This document shows, in pieces, positions 1 to 12,138 of a DNA stretch of 64,000 nucleotides; the first letter of the stretch is position 1, and the number at the start of each line of letters is the position of its first letter. The stretch covers positions 62,001-126,000 of the forward strand of contig RWJK01001582.1 in NCBI GenBank assembly GCA_004335835.1, in the 5' to 3' direction. The translations under genes and the position numbers were made by a program. This stretch comes from Scenedesmus sp. ARA3. Its lineage: Eukaryota > Chlorophyta > Chlorophyceae > Sphaeropleales > Scenedesmaceae. Under the pieces are notes generated by a model. That model ran no database searches. It was not told the DNA's origin and was given only the letters and a program-made list of their open reading frames with translations.

Positions 1-3000
1 ATAACGGGGACAGCACCGGCAGCGCGGATTTGGACGCACAACCTTCTGGAAACAATGAAACATAACAAAAGCACGTAACACAGCGATTCCAGCGCACCTG
101 TGCCGGAGGCATCCGGCGTCATCTGTAGCGCCGCCTCTGCATCTGCCAGCAGCTTTGCGCTCATGATGAGCACCAGCATGTGCTGCTGCCACGCCATGCC
201 TGAGGGGATCACCGCCTGGCCCTGCGCGCAGCAGCAGCAGCAGCAGCAGAGCGGAGCTGTAATGTATTAGCAAACAGCAACAGATGTTAGCTGAAAAGCC
301 AAGCAGCAGCAAAGGATGGTGCAAATGTCCGCAGTGACAGTTGCAACCACGCCGCGCTGTGCAGCAGCCCCCCCCCCCAGATCTGCTATGGTTTTGCAAT
401 CAACACGCCTTGGGAAGCACCCAACCCTTCCACGCGTACCACACAAGGCCACAGCAGCATGCCACTGCAAAGGCTGGCCCTGCAACACCCACTCGACTCT
501 TGTCTCTATCCAGCAGACCATGCAGCTTCAACCCACAATCCTGACACACCCCACACACCTGTGCGTTCCTCCTGCAGCCTGGATGGCTCTCCGCAAAGGC
601 AATAGGGTTCATCAGCCGCGCATCCCCGCTGGCACTGCGGATAATCAGCTGCAGCAGCTGGCTGCGCTGCTGACTGTACGCATCCCAGCTCATGTGCCCC
701 TGCCCACTTGCAGGAGGCATTGCCCCGGCATGTGTCAGCGCCACTATGGTGTTGAGCCATATGTGGGGCCCGCATGCGTTCGTGACGGCTTGCAGGACAG
801 GCACCTCGCCGCCGGCTCGCGACGGCTGGTCAAACCTGGTCAACAGCAGCAGGCGATGAGGTGAGTTGAACTTGGTCACACTGGGTCAAAATAGTGCAAC
901 ACGGACAGCGCATGCGTTAGTGACGGCTTGCAGGACAGGCACCTCGCCGCCGGCTCGCAACGGCTGGTCAAACCTGGTCAGCAGCAGCAGACAGTGAGCC
1001 AAGTCAGACCTAGTCAAACTTGGTCAAAGTGCGGCATGAAAGACAGAGAAGGGTAGAGCTTGAGCTGTCACACCCGCCAAGCAAAAGCAGTAATACAACC
1101 GGGGACATCATGGCACATCCAGCACACGTGTCCATTGTGCACGCATGCAGTGCACCCATACACACAACACCACCAAGCACACCAACCGCCCACCTGTCCA
1201 CATACAGCACCATGTCTATCTCACGCTGCTGGAAGATGAACAATTCATCCACGGCAACATTGCGATTCCCACAAACGAACCTTGCTTTCAACAGCTGCTG
1301 CTTGCGCCCACCTGTCCACATAAAGCACCGAGTCTGGCTCATGCTGCTGGAAGATGCACAGACTGTCCTTGGCAACTGTGATGTTCAAACAAACAAAATC
1401 TCTTGCCTTATTGCACCGTACCTGTCCACGTACAGCACCAGGTCTGGCTCATGCTGCTGGAAGGCCTTGCGCAGCTTGCGCAGCACCGCAGCATTCGCAG
1501 CAGCGCCAGCAGCACTCGCTGTCAGCCCCGGTGTGTCGATCAGCGTCAGTGTCACACCCAGCACCTGACCCTGGCTCACTTCCACGCGCTTCGTGCCTCC
1601 TGAAAAGGCATCCAGCGGCAGGCTGGCTGCACTGCTGCTGCTGCTGCTGCTGCTGCTGCCCATGGCAAGGAGGCTGCGGATGAGCTGCGTCTTGCCGGTG
1701 CCGCGTAGGCCGATTACTAGGATCTTCACATTCAGGTTCAGCGACGAGTTGGGGCCCTGTGAACCCATTGTATGCAGCCATACAGGCAGCAAAACTGAGT
1801 ACCAGTTAAACATGCATAATGCGTACATGAGTTTGAGATTACGGCAACGTTATGTGTGTGCTTCCGATTGCTTGCTTCACAACATCAGTGGTTCCACAGT
1901 AGCCCAAGCAGCATCAATGGCACACATGGCACCTCCAATCGCCCAATTGCATGAGAGCATGCATGTAATTGCACCTAAATCACATTGTTTAGCTGACATG
2001 TGACGTGTCACATGCTGCAACAGCTGTCGAAGCCGCAAGGTGGCTCACCTCTGCTGCTTCCAGCTGCTCCGCCTCGCGTGCCGCCAGCAGTGCTGCATCG
2101 GGCCGCAATGCAGCTGCCAAAACAACAAATTGCATGAGAATGCATGATGCCATGGGACAGCAATTCACAGCTCGCACAGCTACATAGAAATTGCAATCTC
2201 TGTGAAGCACTGCTCACCTCTGCAGCTTCCAGCTGCTCCGCCTCCCGTGCCGCCAGCAGAGCTGCATCGGGCCGCCTCGTGCCCTTCCTGAACGGCTCCT
2301 TGAGCTTCTCAGCCAGGTACAGCCGGTACAGCACCTGTGATCGTGTTTAACAATGCAGCCAACTGTCAATAACAAGCAACGTACGAGACACACACTAAAT
2401 GGAGCACGATAGGGGTAGGGAAGCAAGGGGAAGCTGTCAGCTTGCACTGCTTTGCACATGTGCAACTGTATCTGAAGGGGCAATGGGTGCCTGTTTCTGC
2501 TGCCATCACAACTGTGCTTCCTCCTGCTGCTCTGCTGCTCTGCCGAAATCAGGCGGTGAGGTGCTGCACCTGCACTTGCCAACACACTGCTGCACAGGAC
2601 AAGTATGGAAAGCATTGCACCGCACTGCGATAGGCAGGGTAAGCAAGCGACATGCAGAAGCCAGCAGGCGCTGCTGCTGCTCTGCTGCCCACTTGGCACC
2701 AGCTGGCCGCCTACGCCTCCTCCTGTTGCACAGCACCCTTGCTGCTGCTCAACAGTAGCAAAACCAACCGTTCTGCCGCAACCCTGCCGCTGCCGCTAGC
2801 GCTCCACCGCATGGCAGCAGAGTGCTGCACACCCCACTACAACCTCCTAATTTACCCTTTTTCAATACACGCAGCATGCACCCACCTGCTTCACCAGGCC
2901 ATTGTCATGCGCATAGCCCAGCCTGCTAGTTGCCCCGATGAAGTCAAAAGCACCCATCTGCTTCGCACCCCGCTACAACCTCCTACTTCACCCTTTTCCC

Positions 3001-3891
3001 ATACATGCTGCATGCCGCACCCGCCCACCTGCTTCACCAGCCCGTTGTCGTGTGCATAGCCCAGCCTGCTGGCCGCCCTGATGAGCCGCACGCGTATGCT
3101 GTGCACGTTGGCTCGCAGCTTCTGCGTAGCTTCAGACTCCTCTGGGTCAATCACACCCACCACTGGGCTGCTGCTGGAGGCTGCAGCAGCAGGATAACAG
3201 CACACAAACCTTTTAGGGTGTGGAAAATCAGGTTTGAAAGGCAGGTTTTGTGTGGCTTCAGACTCCTCTGGGTCAATCACACCCACCACTAGGCCGTTGC
3301 TGGAGGCTGCAGCAGCACAAGAATGGCACGAAAACACTTGACATCACAGTTTGAAGGGCAGGGTTTGCAGTGCAGTTGATTGATCACGCAACGTCCAAGA
3401 AAAGGTCTTGCCACCAAAAAGTAAGGGCTCTGCATGTGCTTGCGTTGCACGTTGCGTAATCAAAGCAGCAAAAAGTGCCTGCCTGGTAAGCTGCCATCAG
3501 CGCAGCTCTCACCTGCTGCCCTGGCTGGCAGAGCAGGCATGCCCCTGGGGCCTGCAGCAGCACCTGCATTGCCTGCTGTGATCTTGCCGCTGCTGTTGGG
3601 CCGCACTAAAGTTGGCCCTCTGCTGCTGCTACTGCTGCTTGTGACAGGCGTTGCTGCTGCATCGCTGCTGCTGCCTGCTGCCTTGGGTGCTGACGCTGCA
3701 GTGCCATTGCCTGCAGTGCGCGCATTTCTTGGCGGCAGTGTGGGGGTTGCCTTTGCCTTGGAGGCAGCTGACTGCTGACTAGCTACTGCTGATGTAACAT
3801 CCTTACTAACTGCTGCCAGCCCATTGCTGCTGGGAGTTGGAGCTGCTACTGCTGCTGCTGCTGAGTCTGACGAGGTGCTGCTGCTGTGCAT
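1..3891 (-). CDS. TOC159-family chloroplast import receptor GTPase (3' end outside window)
   Basis: This gene encodes an outer-envelope GTPase that receives preproteins at the TOC translocon. The visible exons follow the TOC159 order. A Ser/Ala-rich N-terminus (3891 to about 3512) comes first. Next is a helical stretch with SIRVRLIRAASRLGYAHDNG (about 3185-3026), then VLYRLYLAEKLKEPF (2334-2218). The G domain follows (about 1770-1421) with P-loop GLRGTGKT, the IDTPGL switch and PDLVLYVDR. A further exon (about 858-550) holds IWLNTIVALTHAGAMPP and GDARLMNP, and the last one (about 225-1) begins GQAVIPSGMAWQQHMLVL. Phases agree at the joins checked (1, 0, 0, 2, 0). The membrane (M) domain would lie left of the window. 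The ATG at 3891 is the only good start I see and gives a short, non-acidic A-domain, unlike the long acidic one of plant TOC159. Family assignment is firm; the subtype (159, 120 or 90) is not. Confidence 0.85.
775..990 (-). repeat. Duplicated exon start in TOC159-like gene
   Basis: About 80 bp at the 5' end of the THAGAMPP exon (about 775-858) is copied at 905-990, upstream in the preceding intron. The copy keeps the GACCAG acceptor and still reads FDQPSRAGGEVPVLQAVTNA on the minus strand with few mismatches. Confidence 0.85.
1193..1465 (-). repeat. Triplicated exon 3' end with donor sites (TOC159-like)
   Basis: The end of the G-domain exon (PDLVLYVDR plus GT donor, 1421-1465) recurs at 1311-1352 and 1193-1235 within the downstream intron. 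Each copy keeps the GACAG|GTgg junction. The two ghosts have drifted to PDSVLYVDR-like and IDMVLYVDR-like peptides. Confidence 0.85.
2045..2290 (-). repeat. Duplicated exon 3' end with donor (TOC159-like)
   Basis: The segment coding RPDAALLAAREAEQLEAAE plus its GTGAGC donor (2217-2290) has a close copy at 2045-2115, about 170 bp further into the intron, also ending in a GTGAGC donor. Confidence 0.85.
2885..3312 (-). repeat. Both edges of one TOC159-like exon duplicated outward
   Basis: The exon at about 3026-3185 has ghosts on both sides. Its start (VVGVIDPEESEATQ, with the CTGCAG acceptor) is copied upstream at 3245-3312. Its end (RLGYAHDNGLVKQ plus GTGGG donor) is copied downstream at 2885-2945. 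The duplication therefore affects acceptor and donor sides of the same exon independently. Confidence 0.85.
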
Positions 3892-4856
3892 ATTCTTTGA
3901 GTGACCTCAGCACATGGGCAGCTCAAAGCTGCTGTATGTTGTATTGTAAAGCAGCTAAACCATCCAACTGCATGCAACACGCCGCTTGCTGCCGAACGAG
4001 GCAACGGGTTTGGACGATGGAACAGCTGTGATGCAACACAGCCAATGCGGCGATATGTTGTTCGTTGAATCGGAAATAAGCTTTTTGTTTGACGTATGTC
4101 GGGATCGAGTGCGCAAATTGAAAGCAAACGCGAGAGTTTGGCGGCACAGACAGTTGTTAAGACAGCGTGGACATGCTGTGAACGGCTCAAAACAAAACAA
4201 TGATGCGACCTGCGAGCTAGACAACGTTGTGTGAATCCATGCACGCTCCTTACGCTGATGTGTCACTGGTACTGCAGTTGTCTGCCAAACTTCTGCAGCA
4301 CAAAAATAGATGCACTGCTCCACCTCTGTCAGCAACAGCGTAGAGATGATCACCTCATACAACTTGCGCTTCGCAAGAATCTGGACAACTGCAAAGCAGC
4401 CTCAGGCAGCTGCTGCGCTAGTGGCATCCCAGCCATGCCAACTAGGCTGGATACCAGCGTTCACTAAAAGCAAGCTACCTGTCCACCATAGTTACTGTTA
4501 ACATGGAGTTTGCAGTGCACACTGTGCACATAATGTTCTTCAGCCCAGCTTCCGACCAAGTCAACAACCTATATCTTGGCAAGGGTGCACATCAGCCAGA
4601 ACTGCTCTTGCAGCAGTACTGTCCACACCAGACACAGCTGCTGCGTCACTGTCATACACACCGTCAGAACACCCTACATATCCATCGACACAACCTGCTA
4701 GCGGTGCTGAAGGTATTCTTATCTCTGCCAGCAGAGCCTCCCCAGTGGGCTGGAACATGCAATGCTGCCACCACTCAATCACCCAGCAACAGCAGCTGCA
4801 GCTACCCGCTTTCTTTGTTACGGGGCGGTAAGCTACCTGCTGCTGCCTTGGTGTTG
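3892..4856. other. Intergenic spacer, DNLZ 3' side to TOC159-like 5' side
   Basis: About 960 bp lie between the TOC159-like start codon and the DNL zinc-finger stop codon, both on the minus strand. It should hold the TOC159-like promoter and the 3' UTR of its neighbour. Open frames here have no recognisable domain or splice structure and I call no gene. Confidence 0.5.
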
Positions 4857-6413
4857 CTATTGCTGCACGCCAGGTGCTGCTGCTGCTGCTGCTGCTGCTG
4901 CTGAAGAGACCTCCTCCTGGCTGCTGTCACTGCCTGCTGCCAAGCCCAGCACAGTCCCTGCAGAGTGCTGGGAATCCTCCTGCAAGCTGCTGCCACCTGC
5001 AGCCACTACAGCAGGACAACCACCGCGAAACCACATGCAGCACGTTGCAAAACCTTTTAATGTGAAGCAGCACAGCACAGCATAAGCCAGTTCCTGGCAG
5101 CACCAGACACCGAGGCTGCTGGCTGCTGTCCCTGGTGCTCCCTGCAGCAATCCGCGGGCTGTTGGGTGCTGCTGCATGCAGGGCATCACACTGCACCACA
5201 CATTCAGAGCAGGCACGCCACAAACTTGAGACCCAACACTCACCAGCCGCTGCTGTGCTGCTGACTACCTGCTGCTGTTGCTGCTGCTGCCACTCTGGGT
5301 CGTTGTACCGGATCTCTTCGATGATGCTGGGGTGTGCAGCCAGGGTGTGCCACACCTCGCAATGCTGGCACTGCGCAAACACAGCACCCTTCTCCCATGC
5401 AACGGGGTTCACCAAGCGCGCTGACCGGCCACCTACACGAGACAGCAGTAGTAACAGCAGGCAGCAGCAGCAGCCGTGTGATCCACTGCCACTACCTAAG
5501 GCACAGAAATGCACAACGGGTATGCCGAAGGCCGTGTGTGCATAAAGCTCCACCCGCGAACCTTGGACTGCAGCTGCCAGAGCACTTTGCGATGCTGCCA
5601 GGAGACCAAACACGAGCGGAATAAGAGTGACAGCTTGACTGCCGCAACAGATGACGCACAGCCTGCACAATAAGCAGCTGCTGCCAGCACACCACATACC
5701 GCACTTGTTGCAGGTGAACATGACCATCTTGGTCCGCCGCTGCCCCTCATTGACTGCCGCCAAAGGTATCCGAACGGTCTTTGTTGCTTCGTCATATGTT
5801 ACGTGTTTTGCTGCAGTATCCGGATTGAGCTCCAGCTGAAGGTCTGCAGAAGACAAAGGTGCTGTGACGCCTGAGCTTGCAATGGCTGAGTATGTGCTTG
5901 GCATTCTCATAGCATTACTGCTAGCATGCGGCACCGCTTCTCAGCCCATTTAAAAAACTGCAGGCTAATCTCTGTTGGCTGTGCAATATCTTTCAGGACA
6001 ACTTCAGTGCACACTCCTGGCTGCAGAAGGCACCAGATGCAGCAATATGCATGCATGACCTGCTGCTGCGTGCAGAGCTGTGCAGCTGTGCAACGGCAGC
6101 ATAGATACGCACCTTCCGGCAGTGGATCGGTGTACGTTGTGCTCCTGCAAACATACGACTGCTGCGTTCTGTGGGCGCGGGGTGCACTGACAGTGCACGG
6201 AACAACTGGCGAGGCGCACTCGACTACCACCCTCTGGTGGCTTGAATTATTGAAGCTTCTAGGTACAAAGCGAGCTGCTACGTTCGGCAAGCGTGCGGCG
6301 GACCACGCACTGCCTCTGCTGCTGGCAGCACTGTGCCTAGCTGGGTGCTGGAGCAACATCTGGGCCAGCTGCTGAGCACGAAGACTGCACAGGTATGCCG
6401 GCACGAAATTCAC
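4857..6413 (-). CDS. DNL-type zinc finger protein (Zim17/HEP family), organellar Hsp70 helper
   Basis: Members of this family bind zinc and keep mitochondrial or plastid Hsp70 soluble. Four exons fit with matching phase: 6413-6113, 5843-5700, 5432-5244 and 4996-4857. Exon 1 is rich in Arg, Ser and Ala with few acids, as expected of an organelle transit peptide. The DNL core reads RRTKMVMFTCNKCG, then RSARLVNPVAWEKGAVFAQC, then QHCEVWHTLAAHPSIIEEI, giving the two CxxC pairs (CNKC and CQHC) and the WEKG and HTLA signatures. The last exon is a low-complexity Ser/Ala tail encoded by a CAG run and ends at a TAG. Exon 1 might itself contain a small intron, since TTTGCAG lies before GAGCACAACG. Mitochondrial or chloroplast location cannot be told by eye. 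Confidence 0.85.
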
Positions 6414-7952
6414 AGCAAATGATGTTCAAGAATGCGACTTTGTGGACGCTTGCACCCGTGTGTGCCTACAAATGGCAGGGCTGATGAACTGTGGCACCAC
6501 AAGCGTCAGTAACGCACCACGTGTAACTGACACTGACGCTGGCAACATGGCACGGCATTTTGGCGACCTGATGCAAGTTACATCTGGTTGCAGCAACTTG
6601 CACTCCTTTATTTGGTGGATGTTCAGCTGGCAACTTGTCGGAACACTAAACTCACTACCAATCACATGCCGCACCCAACACACTGTGACAAGAATGGGAG
6701 GCCCAATCAGGAGCCAACCATGCAGCAGTGCAATTGCAAGGGCCCTTGCAAGGGCTGCAAAGCTTATCACATCACTCACACACCACCAGAGCTGAACCTA
6801 TATGAAAATTAGCCTAGCTTCCTGCAAGTGTGCTGCTTGTCAGCAGTCGTGCAAGCTCCCAGCACCTTTTTTACAACTAACTAAGGCAAAGCTGGCACAT
6901 GATGCATGCGCGCTGTCACCAAAATCTTAAAGCACTCTCACATGCATGGCTGCCTCTGCTGCCGTCCCATTCAAATAGGGCATAGCAGGCCTTATCCGAA
7001 GCCCAACAAACATGCTGCTGCGGAAGGCGGTAAGTTTCCATGATAATCATATTTGCATTGCTGCAGCAGGAGCAGCAGCAGCAGTACAGTATCTTGCTAA
7101 GGGAAGGACCACTAACTGACAGCACTAGCTGAGTGTAAGCTGCCGTGGGTCCACACTGGGTCACTCTAGGGTTCAGGTAGGGGCAGACCAACCCTAAACC
7201 CTCCTGCTCACAACCGTTGGTCATAAAAAGAACCAACACCCTGCAGGGAACATACCTCAGCACACTGCAGGTTTCCAGGATTGCACTTGATCATCAGTGC
7301 TAGCGCATGCTTTGAAATGCGCTGCAAGAGCACACTGTCTAACAACTCTCACACACACCCGGGGCAGTATGCGCAAGCGCACACCGTACACAGCTACAGG
7401 CACCAGCGGCACAGCAATGATCGCATATGACGCCTTGTAGTCAGCCGCCAGGCACTCAAAGCAGCCACACCAGGTCACACCGCATGTTGTGCTGCGGTGC
7501 TGCTCCTGATCCCATCTAGTGCTTAACAGAACAATGCTGCCACAGATACTCTACAGAGGCACTCTAACTAACGACATGCTGCGTTGGGGAATTGCTTGAA
7601 CGCCGTCACGACAGGCGATGCTGCTGGCATTGAAACAGCACGCCGCGCAACACAACTGAAACCTTGCCCCCGCAGCCACCCTTCCAGATGTGTCATCACA
7701 CCATTGGTACAGCTCACATGTGGGTACACGCCCAGCACTGCAGCACAGCTCACAACTACTGCGAGGCTTGCTACAGCCCCAGCCCACCACAGCCTGTACC
7801 TGTGCCTGTATGCAGCTGCTCCACTGACTCTGCAGAGCGCCCAGCAGCTTGCTGCAGCTGCCACACTCGGCCTGCATGTGCCCAACCAGCATACGTGCTT
7901 GCCTCCAATTCACCTGCTACGCACGTGTCACTGTTGTTACTTTGCAGCTGCT
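6414..7952 (-). other. Gene-poor stretch with possible exons of an unidentified membrane protein
   Basis: No recognised gene lies between the DNL protein and the acyl-CoA reductase. On the minus strand several hydrophobic, exon-like segments occur: YRHRYRLWWAGAVASLAVVV (about 7765-7700, followed by GTGAGC), YKASYAIIAVPLVPVAVYGV (about 7450-7375), SMFVGLRIRPAMPYLNG after a CCGCAG acceptor (about 7020-6945, followed by GTGAGA), and ALLHGWLLIGPPILVTVCWV (about 6750-6680). They could be exons of one small membrane protein, but I cannot link them by phase or name a family. They may equally be chance open frames. Confidence 0.25.
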
Positions 7953-8212
7953 TCACTTGATGCGGCGGAAGTCATGCTCCACAAAGCACTCCTCCTGCAT
8001 CTCCTGGCCATCCTGCCCTGCTGCTGCTGCTGCCACTGCCGCAGACGGCAGCATCCTGCGCTGCTCAGGCACGCTGCCAAACAGCATGCGGTAGATCCCA
8101 GCCATCTGCGTGTGCAGAAACCTGCGCCAGATCACATCTCCGTCAACCGGCGCCAGCTGAACCTCGGACCGTCCGGCCCACTGATGCTGCTGCTGCTTGG
8201 TCTTGCCGCTGC

Positions 8213-8248
<36 letters not shown>

Positions 8249-8750
8249 GTTTGGTGATTGGCCGCCACACGAGCAGGAACTCAGCCGCCTCTGCAGGTGC
8301 CAGTGCGGCCTCGAGTGCCACCAACGCATGCGTGGAAAACACCAGATCCCGGTCTGTCTTGCTGTTGTTGTGCACGCAGAAGGTATCATAGCCCACCACC
8401 AGCTTCTTTGCCTCTTTTTCTTTGCCCAGCATGCGCAGCAGTGTGGAGATGGCCCACACCTTCCACCACACGCGGCGGCGGCACGCCATCACGTTGGCGT
8501 CTGTTGGCACAAAGTCGGGGCCCATCTTGGGCACGGGGCCAAAGCTGATCCTGCAGGGGCAGCAGCAGTGCAGATGGACCCATGCGCAGCTGTTGAGGAG
8601 GTGCATTGATATGTGCAGTGGTACGTACTGTCATTGGGAAACCAATTGCATGGTCGCAGCAGCTATGTCAGAACATAAGTAGCAGAGGTGCCAGGTGGGC
8701 ACAAAGTCGGGGCCCATCTTGGGCGCGGGACCAAAGCTGATCCTGCAGGG

Positions 8751-8783
<33 letters not shown>

Positions 8784-9202
8784 GCAGCGGATGCAGCGGC
8801 AGACTGAGCAGCGGCAGCGCTGACGTTGCAGAGCTGGGCAAGACAGACGGCAGTAACAAGCCTGCACATTAAACAGCACTCTAACTGCGTGTCATCGCAG
8901 TGAACGGTAGTAATCCCTGCATGTGATTACTCACCTGAAGGGCGGCGGGTGCGCCTCAAAGAAGTCCAGGTTGTAGTTCCAGCCCTCCATGAGCACCAGC
9001 GGGTAGGTGCTGCTGGTTGCCGCATGCACAATCAGCAGCGGCAACCGCGGCTCACCATCACTTAAACCCTCAGATGCCAGCTCGTCACTGTTGCTGTTGG
9101 AGTCCTCTGTTGAACTCGCCACATTCACGGCAGCCAGCAGCTGCTGCGTCAGCTTGGAGGTCTGGGGCGAGCGGCCTGCAGGAATGCTGCTGCGCATCTT
9201 CG

Positions 9203-9235
<33 letters not shown>

Positions 9236-9789
9236 CACCGGCGCTGTCCACCATCGCTGCCAAGTCAGCTAGGCTGGACACCCGGCCGCCAGGATACATC
9301 GCTGTATCGTCTGAAGCAGCAGACATGGCGCGTCCTGCAGCTGCCGCAGGCTTGTGGCCTCCAGCTGCTGCTGCTGCCTGGATTGGCTTCAGCGCATGCT
9401 CAACAGCAGCAACCTTGATTGTGGATGTGATGTCAGCGCTACAGCCGTCAGCTAGCCCGGCGTGCTGCTCCGCAACATGCGCCGCATGCGCTGCATGTGC
9501 TGCAGGGCTGAATGGATGCGGCTGGCCCAGTACCACGGCTGCATCAGCCGCACACCCTGCGATGCTACCTGAGCGCGTAGCGCGGCTGATCGAAGCCGCC
9601 ACGCCTGCTGAGATTGCTGCTGCTGCTGCAATGATGGAGGATGCCACCAGGTCAGCCGGCACAATGTCCCAGACGCCCATGGGCTGGCTGGCAACTGATT
9701 CAAGGCAGTCAAAGAGGCCGATGGCCATGGCTGCGCCTGCGCCGATGGGGCCAGCCCAGTTGCCCACGTAGCCAGGGTAGGGCTCGCCT

Positions 9790-9874
<85 letters not shown>

Positions 9875-10576
9875 CAGCAGCAGCAGCAGCCAAAGGCTTA
9901 CAAGAGGTGGTGGAAACACTGCAAAGGGCATGCCGAGACGTGTATGTGCAACAGCGTGGTGCTGTACGCCAGCGCTGACAGCAGACGATAGTTTCAGCAG
10001 GTCTGTTGTTCACATTTTTGTGCAACACTACAAAAAGAGCCTAAATCGCAGGGAAACAGCTGGGAGTGTGTTAGGCAGCCCCACCTGCAATGGCTGACAC
10101 CAGGCTGGGCCGCACAATAGCCACAGGCAGCTGCTGCTTGGCCTGGTAGCGGGTGACCAGCTGCTCCGACATGTGCTTGCCCTGCAGGCGGCGGCAGCAG
10201 CAGCACCGGAAGAGCAATCAGCAGTCAAAGTTAGGATTGCTGACCGCACGTATGCTCACCTGCCTTTGGACAGGTCATGTACGCTTATGCACAAACTGCA
10301 GCCTGTAGGCTCAGATAAGTCGGGGTGGACCAGCAGCAGCGCAAACGCAGCTGCTGTGAGCAAGTCAGCTCAGCAGCATTACACCTAATCAACACCAGGC
10401 CCTGGGCTCGCCATCCATACCATCATGCTCATCAGCGCAGGACACAGCAATCAGCCATACACAGTGAAGCTTTGCCGCACCATGGTGTAGGTGTTGGGGA
10501 ACTTCCAGCGCCTCAGCAGTATGTCTGCCCGTAGGTTTGCGTCACGCTTGGGCATCGTCAGCAGCTCCTGATTGGT

Positions 10577-10634
<58 letters not shown>

Positions 10635-12138
10635 NNNNNNNNNNNNNNNNNNNNNNNNNNNNNNNNNNNNNNNNNNNNNNNNNNNNNNNNNNNNNNNNNN
10701 NNNNNNNNNNNNNNNNNNNNNNNNNNNNNNNNNNNNNNNNNNNNNNNNNNNNNNNNNNNNNNNNNNNNNNNNNNNNNNNNNNNNNNNNNNNNNNNNNNNN
10801 NNNNNNNNNNNNNNNNNNNNNNNNNNNNNNNNNNNNNNGCTGCTGCGCGGCTGGTTCATGTTGACAAACGCGGAGCTGACGTGCACCAGCGCCTTCAGGT
10901 GGCCCGCTGCTGCTGCCAGCTCCAGCACCGTGCGCGTGCCCTCAAAGTTGGCAGTCAGCGTCTCCTGCAAACATACGTACACATTTTTGTTGCAGCAACT
11001 TTAGCAATGATGAAGCGCTTAGTTTACTTGCGCGGGTGATGTGCAACTGGCAGGCCGGAGGCTCAACTTGATGCGACTTGTGTGCCGGTCTGACTGCTAT
11101 CTACGGCTGGCTGGCCCAGGGATCCTGCTCAGCGTCTGCCATGTGGCTGTTGCTGCATGTATCATTGCTAAAACACATGCAGGAAGAGACCATATATCAC
11201 AGGCCCGCTGCTGCTAAAGCGGGTTAGATGCCTTTCTGCTTCAATGGCCATGGCAGAGCTGAGCTGCCCAGCTGCTGCGTTTAAGACTGCTGCTGCTGTT
11301 GCTGCTGCTGCTGTTCACCGTCGGTTTACTGCTGCGGAGGCAGGCAGCCCCACCTACAGCTGAGCTGCTAAGCTGCTGGGTATGCGACTGCTGCTGCTGC
11401 TGCTGCTCCCACCTGGATGTCTGCCTCCAGCCGTATGTCTGCTGCGCAGTGCACAATGAAGTCCACACTGCTCAGCAGCGCTGTGCGGTCTGCCGGGCTC
11501 AGGCCCAGCCCTGGCAGGCTCATGTCGCCGCCCATGACCTGCACCTTCTGCAGCAGCTTGGTGCTGTCCCGCACCTGCAGGCCAGCAGCAGCAAGGTTGA
11601 TGATGGATGTTGCAGGGTGGCGCTAGCATTTTATGCTCTTGCGCTTGCTTTGATAACATCAGCTGTGTGCTGCTTGTCCAAGTGCAGCAGCTGCTGCTGC
11701 TCAGGATGACCGTGCAACTGGCACGCAGAGCACCCGCGCATCTGAGTGCTGTTGCTTTACCAGTTGTTTACAAAACTGCTACTGCTTGCTGTTCATAGCG
11801 GCAGATAACGGGAAGCCTGCAGGCTTGCTGCCGCGCACCTTGTGGAACAGCGCTCCCTGCAGCAATGCATCTGCCCTGGCCTGAATGCTCTGGCCCCTCC
11901 GCGGCCTCAGCAGCAGGTACACTTTGGCCACGTTTGTAGTGCGCAGCAGCTGCTCCAGTACCACGCTGCCGATATAGCCTGATGCTCCGGTAATAAACAC
12001 CACTGCGCCATCAAACTCCTGCTTGATGCTGTATGAGCTGCAGCCTGGCGGGCACTCGTTCGGGGGGTGCCCGCCTCTCTGCCACACGGAAAGAGGGTTC
12101 ATGCCTGCGTTCGATGAAAGGAAGAGAGCAGGGGTCAT
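7953..12138 (-). CDS. Fatty acyl-CoA reductase (alcohol-forming), NAD_binding_4 plus FAR_C
   Basis: This enzyme reduces acyl-CoA to fatty alcohol with NADPH, usually for wax or ether lipids. Exon 1 holds the Rossmann motif FITGASGYIGSVVLEQLL and VYLLLRPRRGQS. The next exon (11581-11415) has DFIVHCAADIRLEADIQ, the next (from 10966) VLELAAAAGHLKALVHVSSA. After the gap come RRWKFPNTYTM and, at 10226-10092, LPVAIVRPSLVSA. Then YPGYVGNWAGPIGAGAAM and VWDIVPADLVASSIIAAAAA follow. The last exon (8552-7953) matches the start of the FAR_C domain (WWKVWAISTLLRMLGKEKEA). Between the catalytic core and FAR_C lies a long Ala/Ser-rich insert (about 9600-9000), unusual for the family. The active-site YxxxK is best placed at YTMVRQS or in the gap, so it is not confirmed. 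The ATG at 12138 or 12102 is the likely start. Confidence 0.8.
8504..8762 (-). repeat. Duplicated exon start in acyl-CoA reductase gene
   Basis: The start of the last exon (CTGCAG acceptor plus ISFGPVPKMGPDFVPT, 8504-8570) is copied nearly perfectly at 8695-8762, upstream in the intron. The copied peptide differs only at one or two residues. Confidence 0.85.
9791..9891 (-). repeat. (CTG)n tract abutting a 3' splice site
   Basis: About 33 CAG units on the plus strand are broken once by TAG. On the transcribed sense strand this is a (CTG)n run ending in CTGCAG, directly followed by the exon GEPYPGYVGNW of the acyl-CoA reductase. It occupies the place of the polypyrimidine tract. Confidence 0.8.
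10578..10838. repeat. CAG microsatellite and 204-base assembly gap
   Basis: A CAG run from 10578 to 10634 leads into unknown bases (N) at 10635-10838. The gap lies inside the acyl-CoA reductase gene between VHVSSAFVNMNQPRSS and ELLTMPKRDAN. Sequence of unknown length is missing at an expanded triplet repeat, possibly with coding bases. On the sense strand the run is CTG and lies just upstream of the acceptor AATCAG. Confidence 0.9.

Noticed and set aside
4503..4904. 133-codon plus-strand open frame between TOC159-like and DNL genes
   Set aside because: Low complexity ending in a poly-Cys run from CTG repeats, antisense to the last DNL exon; no domain.
7190..7206. CCCTAAA telomere-like motif (also near 18236)
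   Set aside because: Only one to one and a half units occur each time, far too short for an interstitial telomere.
9641..9874. Plus-strand poly-Gln open frame
   Set aside because: It is the antisense shadow of the FAR exon and its CTG intron tract.
10635..10838. N-run read as part of a long open frame
   Set aside because: Unknown bases carry no coding information; the frames across it are artefacts.
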